From: Perlucidibaca aquatica
Lineage (GTDB): Bacteria > Pseudomonadota > Gammaproteobacteria > Pseudomonadales > Moraxellaceae
Assembly (NCBI RefSeq): GCF_001676655.1
Contig: NZ_LZDB01000002.1
Location: 1,302,001 to 1,366,000, forward strand
Direction of reading: 5' to 3'
DNA length: 64,000 bases
Shown one piece after another: positions 1 to 10,438 of this stretch (positions within the stretch are counted from its first letter, which is position 1; the number at the start of each line of letters is the position of its first letter). Under the pieces are notes generated by a model, which was given only the letters and a program-made list of their open reading frames with translations, ran no database searches and was not told the DNA's origin. Made by a program: the position numbers and the translations under genes.

Positions 1-1400
1 CCGATCACGGCGGCCGCCACGCCGTGCACAACCCGGCCACCGGCGAGCTGATTGCCGAAGTGCCCGACATGGGGGCCGACGAAACCCGCGCTGCCATCGC
101 TGCCGCCAACGCCGCACTGCCAGCCTGGCGAGCACGACCGGCCAAGGAACGCAGCAACCTGCTGCGCAAATGGTTCGATCTGGTCATGGCCAATCAGGAG
201 GCGCTGGCGCAACTGATGACTGCCGAACAAGGCAAGCCGCTGATGGAGGCCCGTGGCGAAGTCGCCTACGGCGCCTCCTTCATCGAATGGTTCGCCGAAG
301 AAGGCAAGCGCGTCTATGGCGAGACGATTCCAGCGCCCAGTGCTGACCGCCGGCTCATCGTGCTGCGCCAGCCGGTCGGCGTCATCGCCGCCATCACGCC
401 GTGGAATTTCCCGGTCGCGATGATCACGCGCAAGGTCGCGCCGGCACTGGCCGTGGGCTGCACCGCTGTGGTCAAACCCGCCGAAGCCACGCCGCTCTGC
501 GCACTCGCGCTGGCTGCGCTGGCGCAGGAAGCCGGCATTCCCGCCGGCGTACTCAACATCGTCACCACCGCCCGCCCCGCTGCCGTCGGTGATGAGCTGA
601 CGCGCAACCCGACGGTGCGCAAACTGTCGTTTACCGGCTCCACCGGCGTCGGCAAACACCTCATGGCCGCCTGTGCCGGCACGGTGAAACGCCTGTCGCT
701 GGAGCTCGGTGGCAACGCCCCGTTCATCGTGCTGGATGACGCCGACCTCGATGCCGCTGTGTTCGGCGCGCTCGCCTCGAAGTATCGCAACGCCGGCCAG
801 ACCTGCGTCTGCGCCAACCGCTTCCTCGTGCACAGCAGCGTCTACGATGCTTTCGCGGCAAAACTGCACGCCGCCGTCAGTGCCTTCAAAATTGGTGATG
901 GTGCCAGCGATGGCACGCAGATCGGTCCGCTGATCAACGCAGCCGCCGTCGCCAAGGTCGAGCGTCTGGTCGATGCCACCGTCGCGGCCGGCGCCACCTG
1001 CACGCTCGGCGGCCAGCGCCATGCGCTCGGCGGCAACTTCTATGCCCCGACGATCCTGACCAATGTCAGCGCCGACATGCCCATCGCCGTCGAAGAAAGT
1101 TTCGGACCTGTAGCGCCCCTCATTCGCTTTGAAACTGACGATGACGCCGTGCGCATCGCCAATGCCGTGCCCGCGGGGCTGGCAGCCTATCTTTACGGCA
1201 ATGACCTGAAGCGCGTCTGGTCAATTGCCGAGCGTCTGGAATACGGCATGGTTGGCATTAATGAGGGCATCATTTCGAATGAAATGGCTCCATTTGGCGG
1301 CATGAAAGAATCCGGGTTGGGGCGTGAAGGCTCACACCATGGCATCGATGAGTTTTTGGAAATGCAGTACCTGTGTTTGGGGGGGATGGCGACGCGCTAA
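1..1400 (+). CDS. gabD: NADP-dependent succinate-semialdehyde dehydrogenase, 5' end missing
   Basis: This aldehyde dehydrogenase oxidises succinate semialdehyde to succinate, the last step of GABA degradation. The reading frame is open to the window edge (first full codon at base 3), so the N-terminus lies upstream. The in-frame GTG at 24 is internal, because the residues before it already read as family sequence. Visible motifs are the cofactor-binding VVKPAEATP segment, FTGSTGVG, the catalytic-Glu segment LELGGNAP and the catalytic-Cys segment GQTCVCANR with Cys at 804-806. The Cys-x-Cys arrangement is typical of GabD-type enzymes and is linked to redox control in some members. The final motif MAPFGGMKESGLGREG is intact. 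The window does not show its upstream neighbours, so an operon with gabT cannot be judged. A related semialdehyde dehydrogenase is the main alternative. Confidence 0.85.
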   Translation, partial: DHGGRHAVHNPATGELIAEVPDMGADETRAAIAAANAALPAWRARPAKERSNLLRKWFDLVMANQEALAQLMTAEQGKPLMEARGEVAYGASFIEWFAEEGKRVYGETIPAPSADRRLIVLRQPVGVIAAITPWNFPVAMITRKVAPALAVGCTAVVKPAEATPLCALALAALAQEAGIPAGVLNIVTTARPAAVGDELTRNPTVRKLSFTGSTGVGKHLMAACAGTVKRLSLELGGNAPFIVLDDADLDAAVFGALASKYRNAGQTCVCANRFLVHSSVYDAFAAKLHAAVSAFKIGDGASDGTQIGPLINAAAVAKVERLVDATVAAGATCTLGGQRHALGGNFYAPTILTNVSADMPIAVEESFGPVAPLIRFETDDDAVRIANAVPAGLAAYLYGNDLKRVWSIAERLEYGMVGINEGIISNEMAPFGGMKESGLGREGSHHGIDEFLEMQYLCLGGMATR

Positions 1401-1422
1401 TGGCGCGTACCCATTCTTATTT

Positions 1423-1437
1423 ATAGTTAAAAGCTAT
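1423..1437. promoter_or_regulatory. Perfect OxyR half-site upstream of katG
   Basis: The 15 bases ATAGTTAAAAGCTAT match the known OxyR contact pattern ATAG-n-t-nnn-a-n-CTAT at every fixed position. It lies about 118 bp before the katG start, in the only intergenic space available. The second half-site expected 7 bp downstream is weak (ACATAAAAATC), so the second dimer contact would be degenerate. OxyR control of katG is established in many Gram-negatives. Its use here is inferred. Confidence 0.6.
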
Positions 1438-1493
1438 TGTTAATACATAAAAATCAAAATTTAAACTTTACAGCTAGCGGTCAATAATGCTTT

Positions 1494-3726
<2,233 letters not shown>

Positions 3727-3741
3727 CCCGAGAAACCCACC

Positions 3742-3774
3742 GCTGTGGCTAATCAGAGCCTGGTTAGTCACAGC
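3742..3774 (+). terminator. Hairpin downstream of katG
   Basis: A 15-bp stem (3742-3756 with 3760-3774, two G-U pairs) around an AGC loop starts 16 bp after the katG stop. No T-tract follows, so it may stabilise the mRNA end or act as a weak terminator. Confidence 0.45.
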
Positions 3775-3910
3775 ACCACCCTCGCTTAGCTCAATACATC
3801 CCGCCTCTCTATGTAAACGAGGCACTTCACACCTCGTGCCAGCTTTGAAAAGTAAGCCATAATGCTAGCGTTCAACGCCTTAGCCGCTTAACCAACAGTT
3901 GCCTTGTCAC

Positions 3911-6508
3911 ATGGATAATATCGCCAACGCCGACCACACCCCGATGATGCAGCAATACCTGCGCATCAAGGCCGAACACCCGAACGAGCTGGTGTTCTAC
4001 CGCATGGGCGACTTCTATGAGTTGTTTTTTGATGATGCTAAGAAAGCATCCCGCCTGCTCGATATCACGCTGACCCAGCGCGGTCGCTCTGCGGGCGAGC
4101 CCATTGCGATGGCCGGTATCCCGTATCACGCCGCAGAAAACTACATTGGTCGCCTGATCCGTCAGGGTGAGTCCGTCGTCATCTGTGAGCAAGTCGGCGA
4201 GCCCGGCGCGCAGAAAGGCCCCATGGAGCGCCAAGTCGCCCGAGTGGTCACACCGGGCACGGTCAGCGATGAAGCCTTTCTCGAAGAGCGTCGCGATACC
4301 TTGCTGGGTGCCGTCTGCAGCTTGAAAGGAAGCTGGGGGCTAGCCACTCTGGACATGGCCAGCGGTCGCTTCCGTGTGCAGGAACTCAACAGCATTGAGT
4401 TGCTGCAAGCCGAACTGGCACGACTCAGCCCTGCCGAATTGCTCTATCCCGAAGATGCGCCTTGGAAGAGCCAAATCAGTGACTGTCGCGGCTTGCGCGC
4501 ACGCATGCCTTGGCACTTTGAGCATGAGTCAGCGTATCGCCAGCTCTGCCAGCAATTTGCTGTGCATGACCTGCAAGGCTACGGCTGTGAGCTCCTGCCA
4601 GCGGCCATCACAGCCGCCGGCGCACTGCTTGGTTATGCTCGCGAAACCCAACGCTCTGCGCTGCCTCACCTGCGCGGCCTCAGCGTAGAAAATGCCCGCG
4701 ATACCTTGCAGATGGATGCCGCCACGCGCCGTAACCTGGAGCTGACACAAAACCTGCAAGGTGAAAATCAGGCGACGCTGGCTGCCGTCATTGACCAAAC
4801 GCGCTCGCCCATGGGCAGCCGCTTGCTAAGGCGCTGGTTACACCAACCTATCCGCCAGCGCGACACCCTGCGTGCTCGACAGCAAGCGATCAGCGAATTG
4901 CTCGATCTTCAAGCCTGGGATGAGCTCGGTGACTGGCTCGCCAACGTCGGCGATGGCGAACGCATTCTCGCGCGAATTGCCTTGCGCACCGCGCGCCCGC
5001 GCGATTTGGCTCGTCTCCGCGACCTCTTGGCACTACTGCCGGCCATCAGCGGCTGGTTGCTGCCGCAAGAATCGCAGCGCTTACGCGAGCTACGGACGGC
5101 AATTCGACCTTTCCCTGCGTTGGCGGATACCCTGCGCCGCGCGCTGGTTGAAGCGCCGCCGGTGGTCTTGCGTGAAGGCGGCGTACTCGCCGACGGCTTC
5201 GATGCCGAACTCGATGAACTGCGTGGCATCAGCACCCACGCTGGCGACTACTTGATTGCGCTAGAAACTCAAGAGCGCGAGCGCTCGGGCATCGCTGGCT
5301 TAAAAATCGGCTACAACCGTGTTAGTGGTTACTACTTCGAGCTGTCACGCGCGCAGGCCGAACAAGCACCCGCACATTTCATTCGCCGCCAAACCTTGAA
5401 AAATGCTGAGCGTTACATCACGCCCGAACTGAAAGCTTTCGAAGACAAGGCACTGTCGGCCTCTGCTCGAGCGCTCGCCCGCGAAAAGCTGCTGTATGAA
5501 ACCTTGCTCGACACCATCGTAGATGAGCTGCAAGCGCTGCAAGCCCTTTGCGAAGCACTGGCCGAACTGGACGTGCTGTGCTGCCTAGCGGAGCGCGCCC
5601 ATAGCCTGAATTGGGTTTGCCCTGAGCTCAGTGAAACGCACGGACTCGCCATCCAGGCTGGTCGCCATCCGGTGGTCGAGCGCATGTTGACGACGCCGTT
5701 CACCGCCAATGACCTCACGCTGGCACCGAATCAACGTATGCAAGTCATTACTGGCCCCAACATGGGCGGTAAATCTACCTACATGCGTCAAACCGCACTG
5801 ATCGTCTTGCTGGCTCATATCGGCAGCTTTGTACCCGCCAGTGCCGCCGTCATCGGCCCCATTGATCGCATCTTCACCCGTATCGGTTCTTCGGATGACT
5901 TAGCCTCTGGCCGCTCCACCTTTATGGTTGAGATGACTGAAGCCGCTAACATCTTGCACAACGCCACCCCAGACAGCTTAGTCATCATGGACGAGATCGG
6001 TCGGGGCACCAGCACCTTTGACGGTTTGTCGCTAGCCTGGGCCGCAGCCGAATTTCTGGCCAGCGAGCGCCGCTCGCTGACCTTGTTTGCAACACACTAC
6101 TTCGAGCTTACCGCGCTAGCCGATCAGCTCGATGGCGTCATCAATGTGCATTTGTCTGCGGCCGAACATGATGGTCATGTGGTCTTTCTGCACAGCGTCA
6201 GGCCAGGGCCCGCTAGTCAGAGTTATGGCTTGCAGGTGGCGCAGCTCGCGGGCATACCAAATCCTGTTATTCAGGCCGCTCGTCACAAGTTGCAGCAACT
6301 TGAGTTCCAAAGCGCGGCGATGAAAGGTGCACAGCCTTCGAGTCAGCCCGAAAGCCCTGCCCCCATGGTTGCGGCAAGCCTGCAGCCAGACCTCTTCGCC
6401 ACACGCTTTCCCAGCGATGTGGAGCTACGTTTGCGCGATGTAGACCCCGATGGTCTGACCCCGCGTGAGGCTCACGAATTGATTTATGCATTGAAACAGC
6501 TGCTCTAA
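3911..6508 (+). CDS. mutS: DNA mismatch repair protein MutS
   Basis: MutS recognises mismatches and small loops and recruits MutL. The protein is 865 residues from the ATG at 3911. A TTG 12 bp earlier is open but less likely, because family members begin just before the HTPMMQQYL segment. The mismatch-binding Phe-x-Glu is in GDFYELF near residue 35. Connector, lever and clamp domains follow. The C-terminal ATPase has Walker [10 protein letters not shown] near residue 614, the DEIGRGTST Walker B/signature segment and the ATHYFEL motif. The C-terminal dimerisation tail ([17 protein letters not shown]) is present. fdxA lies 76 bp downstream, the same order as in Pseudomonas and Acinetobacter. 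Nothing suggests loss of function. Confidence 0.98.
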   Translation: MDNIANADHTPMMQQYLRIKAEHPNELVFYRMGDFYELFFDDAKKASRLLDITLTQRGRSAGEPIAMAGIPYHAAENYIGRLIRQGESVVICEQVGEPGAQKGPMERQVARVVTPGTVSDEAFLEERRDTLLGAVCSLKGSWGLATLDMASGRFRVQELNSIELLQAELARLSPAELLYPEDAPWKSQISDCRGLRARMPWHFEHESAYRQLCQQFAVHDLQGYGCELLPAAITAAGALLGYARETQRSALPHLRGLSVENARDTLQMDAATRRNLELTQNLQGENQATLAAVIDQTRSPMGSRLLRRWLHQPIRQRDTLRARQQAISELLDLQAWDELGDWLANVGDGERILARIALRTARPRDLARLRDLLALLPAISGWLLPQESQRLRELRTAIRPFPALADTLRRALVEAPPVVLREGGVLADGFDAELDELRGISTHAGDYLIALETQERERSGIAGLKIGYNRVSGYYFELSRAQAEQAPAHFIRRQTLKNAERYITPELKAFEDKALSASARALAREKLLYETLLDTIVDELQALQALCEALAELDVLCCLAERAHSLNWVCPELSETHGLAIQAGRHPVVERMLTTPFTANDLTLAPNQRMQVITGPNMGGKSTYMRQTALIVLLAHIGSFVPASAAVIGPIDRIFTRIGSSDDLASGRSTFMVEMTEAANILHNATPDSLVIMDEIGRGTSTFDGLSLAWAAAEFLASERRSLTLFATHYFELTALADQLDGVINVHLSAAEHDGHVVFLHSVRPGPASQSYGLQVAQLAGIPNPVIQAARHKLQQLEFQSAAMKGAQPSSQPESPAPMVAASLQPDLFATRFPSDVELRLRDVDPDGLTPREAHELIYALKQLL

Positions 6509-6536
6509 GCCTCGCGCTCAATTGCCAGCGTGAGGC
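6509..6536 (+). terminator. Hairpin directly after the mutS stop
   Basis: GCCTCGCGCT (6509-6518) pairs with AGCGTGAGGC (6527-6536), one G-U, with an 8-nt loop. It begins at the base after the stop codon. It lacks a T-run, so termination would be partial at best. Confidence 0.35.
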
Positions 6537-6584
6537 GCGGGCAGTAAACTTGCCGCCATTAAAATGCGCCCAGAGGCTTAAGAC

Positions 6585-6908
6585 ATGGCATTTGTCGTTA
6601 CTGAAAACTGCATTAAGTGCAAATACCAAGACTGCGTAGAAGTCTGCCCTGTCGACTGCTTCTACGAAGGCCCTAACTTTTTGGTGATTCACCCAGACGA
6701 GTGCATCGATTGCGCGTTGTGCGAACCCGAATGCCCAGCCAATGCGATTTTCTCGGAAGATGAAGTCCCTGCGGACCAAAAGCAGTTCATTAAGCTCAAT
6801 GCCGAACTCGCCGAAATCTGGCCAAACATCACTGAAATTGGTGAGCGCCCAGCCGATGGTAAAGAGTGGGATGGCAAGCCAGGCAAGTTCGCGCTACTTG
6901 AGCGTTAA
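6585..6908 (+). CDS. fdxA: Seven-iron ferredoxin (3Fe-4S + 4Fe-4S)
   Basis: This is a small acidic electron carrier of 107 residues. Cys9, Cys17 and Cys50 are placed to bind the [3Fe-4S] cluster. Cys21, Cys40, Cys43 and Cys46 are placed to bind the [4Fe-4S] cluster, as in Azotobacter ferredoxin I. Cys12 and Cys25 correspond to the extra free cysteines of that family. The C-terminal extension after residue 60 ([17 protein letters not shown]) is also typical. It follows mutS and ends at a strong terminator. The physiological partner is unknown. Confidence 0.95.
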   Translation: MAFVVTENCIKCKYQDCVEVCPVDCFYEGPNFLVIHPDECIDCALCEPECPANAIFSEDEVPADQKQFIKLNAELAEIWPNITEIGERPADGKEWDGKPGKFALLER

Positions 6909-6952
6909 TGATTATCAGCTTTAGCCCACACTAAAACTGAAATCTGTTAAAA

Positions 6953-6980
6953 ACAAAAAAGAGCCCTAAGGCTCTTTTTT
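6953..6980 (+). terminator. Rho-independent terminator of fdxA
   Basis: GAGCC (6961-6965), loop CTAA, GGCTC (6970-6974), extended by A-T pairs and followed by six Ts. It is a strong canonical terminator 45 bp after the fdxA stop. Confidence 0.9.
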
Positions 6981-7405
6981 GTTTTATCGTCTCAACGATT
7001 AAATGGGTCTGCACCAACCATCCTAGTATTCCTTGGCGCTACAGCTTCCCTAGCCAACGACCGCAAACCTAGACTCCTCCTTGAGTCAGCCCATCCACTG
7101 GCTGTCCTACATGCTAAAGAGTTTTTCAACTCCTCCCTGCACACCCAGCCAGCTTGGCCGAGCCTACTCATGAGCTGCTCACATCCTGTGTGCGGCTCTC
7201 CTTGAGTTGAGTGAGCTTAGCGAAATTGAGGCACGGCTCAAGCGCAATAATTCGCTCAATAAATACACAAAAGAAACAAAAGATATGATTAACAGATACA
7301 TAGAAGAGGAGTACGGAGTGCGCCCGTGAGATTTTCAGGAAAAGCTGACAGCCAATGTAGGACTAGGACTACACGCCAAGCTGCAGCTCGGCGTCAATCG
7401 CAGGT
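6981..7405. other. Gene-poor interval between fdxA and bfmS
   Basis: No recognisable gene lies in this stretch. The only coding-like piece is a short plus-strand frame at 7207-7329. The left part (6985-7200) is rich in CCT/CTC triplets and is stopped in all frames within short distances. It may be the decayed remains of one or more genes. I see no transposase, integrase or tRNA. Confidence 0.5.
7207..7329 (+). pseudogene. Short coding-like fragment, possible gene remnant
   Basis: From a TTG at 7207 this frame encodes about 40 residues, strongly helical and charged (ARLKRNNSLNKYTKETKDM, then RYIEEEYGVRP). The frame stays open upstream to about 7175. Its A-rich codons differ from the GC-rich genes on both sides. 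There is no convincing ribosome-binding site. I do not recognise the family. It may be a real small protein, the 3' scrap of a transferred gene, or chance. Confidence 0.2.
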
Positions 7406-7438
7406 AAAAAAAAGGGGAACACAGCCTGTGTCCCCCTT
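7406..7438 (-). terminator. Rho-independent terminator of bfmS
   Basis: Read on the minus strand, GGGGACACA pairs with TGTGTTCCCC (one bulged base) and is followed by eight Ts (A-run at 7406-7413 on the plus strand). It lies about 140 bp beyond the bfmS stop and ends the bfmRS transcript. Confidence 0.85.
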
Positions 7439-7576
7439 AAAAACGCGATAAGCACGCTACCATTCATTCAACCTAAGAATGCGATGTGTACATTCATAGG
7501 ATGAGAATAAGAGTTTATTTGCGCTTTAAAATATGACAGTTGTTGGATAATTGTGGTGTTTTGTAACTGGCGCCAA

Positions 7577-9190
7577 TTAGATACGTTTTTTGGGCCAGCG
7601 CATGATGAAAGCAGCGCCACCGAGGTCAGCACTTTTCGATACGTGAATATCGCCCGCAAACCAAAATACGATTCGATTCACAATCGACAAACCCAAACCA
7701 TAGCCCCCTGTGCTTCGCGTACGGCTATCGTCTAAACGGGTGAATGGCTCAAACACACGGCTACGCTGATCTTCCGGAATGCCTGGACCATCATCCTCAA
7801 CCAGCAACACCGCGCTATCTCCGTCCAGACGACACGTCACCCGCACTACACTGTCGGCATAACGCAGCGCATTGCCCACCAAGTTCTGAATCACTCGATG
7901 CATATACCGCGGCACGGCGTCCACCACTAAGGTGTCCGGCACCATCACTTCCAATCGAGCCGGCTTCCGCAGGGCCTCCGTTTCGCGCTGAATACGCTGC
8001 ATCAGAGCGACCATGTCCACTGGCTCAAAAGCAAGGTCAGGCGTGCCCTTTTCGAGGTTGGCATAGGTCAGAATCTCGTCAATTAACTGATTTAGCTGAG
8101 CAACGTCTTCATCTAAGCGCTCCAACTGCTCGTAGCGGTCTTCAATGTCATTGCTTTCAGCCAACATTTCCATACCAAAACGAAGGCGTGCCAGCGGTGT
8201 TCGCAACTCATGCGAAACCGCCTGAGTCAATTCGCGCTGGGCATCCAATAGTCGTTGTATATGGCCCGCCATTTGGTTCAGTGTAAGACCTAGACGGCTA
8301 ATTTCGTCGCTGCCTTCCATTTCCACACGTGCCGACAAGTCCCCTTCACGAATGCGTGCTAGCGTGGCCTCAATGGTCTGAATACGCAGTTCGAATATGT
8401 GAATAAGCCCGTAGGAAGCCAGTGTAATCAGCAACAGCGCCAGCACCGACGCCATAATGATCAATGACACCGGGATGGCTTCAAACAGCTCCATTGGGCC
8501 TAGGCGTAATAGTTTTCCGGGCGTGGTCTGACTCGGCGCATACACCGTAATGGCGGACCGTCCCGAAGCGGTAAGCTCCTTAAAACGCACCACGATTTCA
8601 TCTTGACGCAAGCGACGCTGCTGCTCGCTATCTAAACCGGCTTCATCAAACGGCACCAAGCTCATGGGAAAGCCGATATAGGGTGCCATCGTGCGCAAAC
8701 GCACATCTTCCTGCTCGGGATAGTTCGAAAGGTCTTCGAGATAGAAAATGGCGGCAGCGCGGGCTTGTTTTTCGCCAATACCCGCCAACTCGGACTCTAG
8801 GTAAACCGCAGGCCCAGGCCTCGGCACCTTAATCCATATTTGATTGCGATTATCATCAACAGGATGAGCAATCGCTAAGCCGCGCTTAATGCGCTCTTGC
8901 TCATGCTCGGTCGGCTTAAATGGCAGCTGGCTGATTAAGCGCAGGGGCGTACCCAATAGGGCCTCAGCATCCTGCAGCCACAAGGGAATACTGTCTTCAC
9001 TTTGGCGGGCCACAGCGATGGCTGTGATGTGGTAGAGCGCGGTGGCCATACCCTCGGTATAGCGTTGGGCGCGCTCATTATTGATGTAAGTCAGTGCGCC
9101 ATAAGAGGCCAAACCTACCACCACAATGACCAACAGCATGCCACCGTAGATCGTGGCGAAAATGCTGTTGGGCTTAAAGCGACGCCACAT
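7577..9190 (-). CDS. bfmS: Sensor histidine kinase BfmS (RstB-like)
   Basis: This is the membrane sensor kinase of the BfmRS system, which in Acinetobacter controls envelope functions and biofilm. It has 537 residues: TM1 about 13-34, a periplasmic domain of about 200 residues, TM2 about 241-264, HAMP about 265-318, then HisKA with the phosphorylated His327 in AVSHELRTPLARLR. The C-terminal ATPase shows the N box (NLVGNALRYAD), G1 (VEDDGPGIP) and G2 (GGYGLGLSIV). It starts 2 nt after the bfmR stop, so the two are translated from one message with bfmR first. The assignment rests on its clear BfmR partner and on the nrdA neighbourhood. The sensed signal is unknown. Confidence 0.88.
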   Translation of the reverse strand: MWRRFKPNSIFATIYGGMLLVIVVVGLASYGALTYINNERAQRYTEGMATALYHITAIAVARQSEDSIPLWLQDAEALLGTPLRLISQLPFKPTEHEQERIKRGLAIAHPVDDNRNQIWIKVPRPGPAVYLESELAGIGEKQARAAAIFYLEDLSNYPEQEDVRLRTMAPYIGFPMSLVPFDEAGLDSEQQRRLRQDEIVVRFKELTASGRSAITVYAPSQTTPGKLLRLGPMELFEAIPVSLIIMASVLALLLITLASYGLIHIFELRIQTIEATLARIREGDLSARVEMEGSDEISRLGLTLNQMAGHIQRLLDAQRELTQAVSHELRTPLARLRFGMEMLAESNDIEDRYEQLERLDEDVAQLNQLIDEILTYANLEKGTPDLAFEPVDMVALMQRIQRETEALRKPARLEVMVPDTLVVDAVPRYMHRVIQNLVGNALRYADSVVRVTCRLDGDSAVLLVEDDGPGIPEDQRSRVFEPFTRLDDSRTRSTGGYGLGLSIVNRIVFWFAGDIHVSKSADLGGAAFIMRWPKKRI

Positions 9191-9192
9191 CC

Positions 9193-9903
9193 TCAGACGG
9201 TGCCGCTATCTTTCACAAACAAATAACCCTTGCTACGGACGGTCTTAATCATGCGAGGGCTATCGGGGTCATCGCCAATTTTGGGGCGAATTCGCGAGAT
9301 ACGCACATCAATAGAACGGTCTTGGCCATCATATTCAATGCCGCGCAACTGCGTGAAAATGTCTTCGCGTGACAGGATACGGCCTGCGTTGGAGGCCAGC
9401 AGCCAAAGCAAGTCGTACTCAGCGCTCGTGAATTCAACCAACTCTTCTTTCAATGCAACCGAACGTGCGCCGTTATCAATAACCAACTCGCCGAATACCA
9501 AGCGCTGGTTGCCCGTTTCCGGCTTATCGTTACGACGCAACTGGGCACGAATTCTGGCCAGCAAAACACGGGGCTGAACGGGCTTAGGCACATAATCGTC
9601 TGCACCCATCTCTAAACCCAAGACTTGATCCATGTCGTCGGTTCGAGCCGTGAGCATGATGATGGGACGCGAGTAATGACTGCGCACTTCACGACAGACC
9701 GTGAGGCCATCAGCGCCTGGCAACATCAAATCCAGCACAACTAAATCGGGCTGCTCGTCGGTAATGCGTCGAATGGCACGCAGGCCATCGCCTTCAATGC
9801 TCACTTCCAGACCGTTACGAATCAGATACTCCTGAGTCAACTCGGCCAAGCGCTGGTCATCTTCAACAATCAAAATACGATGTGGGGCTTCATGTGATGA
9901 CAT
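9193..9903 (-). CDS. bfmR: Response regulator BfmR (OmpR family)
   Basis: This DNA-binding response regulator has 236 residues. The receiver domain is about 8-122, with the acidic pocket in VEDD, the phospho-accepting Asp58 in LVVLDLMLPGADG and Lys in YVPKPV. The winged-helix Trans_reg_C domain is about 135-233, with the recognition-helix segment YDGQDRSIDVRISRIRPKIG. The match to Acinetobacter BfmR is close over its whole length, including DDMDQVLGLEMGADDYV. An AGGAG site sits 8 nt before the ATG. It is divergent from nrdA, with about 535 bp between the two starts. Confidence 0.93.
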   Translation of the reverse strand: MSSHEAPHRILIVEDDQRLAELTQEYLIRNGLEVSIEGDGLRAIRRITDEQPDLVVLDLMLPGADGLTVCREVRSHYSRPIIMLTARTDDMDQVLGLEMGADDYVPKPVQPRVLLARIRAQLRRNDKPETGNQRLVFGELVIDNGARSVALKEELVEFTSAEYDLLWLLASNAGRILSREDIFTQLRGIEYDGQDRSIDVRISRIRPKIGDDPDSPRMIKTVRSKGYLFVKDSGTV

Positions 9904-10146
9904 TCAGCTAACTCCTTTTCACCCAGTAGTTGTTATGAAACTTATTATTAGTTGCACATGTAAGTCATGCTAAATGCGTACGAATTTTGTTGTGACTATA
10001 CGGCATGACTGCACGCGACCCAAGCCATCATCAGCACTGACACATAACACTACATCTTGTGGTTTACCGCAAGCCAACACAAAAGCGTCCAATGTTCACG
10101 CTTATCTACTCTCTATGACCAACAAAGGCACAACTTACTCACAGAG

Positions 10147-10155
10147 TTATCCACA
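10147..10155 (+). promoter_or_regulatory. Consensus DnaA box upstream of nrdA
   Basis: TTATCCACA at 10147-10155 is a perfect DnaA box, 18 bp before the first NrdR box. DnaA binding at the nrd promoter is established in E. coli. A single box away from oriC genes fits cell-cycle control of dNTP supply rather than an origin. Confidence 0.6.
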
Positions 10156-10172
10156 GAACGCCTTTGACTAAT

Positions 10173-10188
10173 CCGCTATATGGTGGCT
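10173..10188. promoter_or_regulatory. NrdR box 1
   Basis: CCGCTATATGGTGGCT matches the NrdR consensus acaCwAtATaTwGtgt at the core CTATAT and at TG, with one core mismatch. It lies exactly 31 bp upstream of box 2. That is the three-helical-turn spacing NrdR sites use. Confidence 0.55.
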
Positions 10189-10203
10189 ACACACCTATAG
10201 CAA

Positions 10204-10219
10204 CCACTATATCTTGCGT
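10204..10219. promoter_or_regulatory. NrdR box 2
   Basis: CCACTATATCTTGCGT matches the NrdR consensus well (CTATAT-n-TTG core intact). With box 1 it forms the tandem pair usual for NrdR, the ATP/dATP-sensing repressor of ribonucleotide reductase genes. Confidence 0.65.
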
Positions 10220-10438
10220 TGACCTAAAAAAAATAGTGGACAAGCTAACGCGGTTCGTCCGATCATGCGTCGTGGAAATAAGCCCTGTAAGAAGCTAAAA
10301 CCACGCGTGATTCGTGCCAAAAATACAACGAATCAGAACAAAGAACACACAATATCTAGGGTCTGGCATTGCTGCCAACCCAGAATCGATAACTCGATCT
10401 TCTGTTACGAAGATCACTCATTTGTGTCGAGGACTCTC

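Larger units (their letters stand above)
9904..10438. promoter_or_regulatory. Divergent control region between bfmR and nrdA
   Basis: This 535-bp gene-free interval carries the bfmR promoter on the left and the nrdAB control sites on the right: one consensus DnaA box and two NrdR boxes, listed separately. The frame of nrdA stays open back to 10265, but the segment 10265-10438 does not resemble NrdA and lacks an initiation site better than the one at 10439. The left half, about 9960-10140, is AT-rich with no clear structure. Confidence 0.6.

Noticed and set aside
6985-7330. Group II intron or transposon remnant
   Set aside because: I could not find a reverse transcriptase, transposase or matching terminal repeats.
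10147-10155. DnaA box as part of a replication origin
   Set aside because: Only one consensus box is present and no origin genes or AT-rich unwinding element lie nearby.
10265-10438. In-frame 58-codon extension upstream of nrdA
   Set aside because: It does not resemble the start of NrdA. The ATG at 10439 has a good GAGGA site and gives a normal length.
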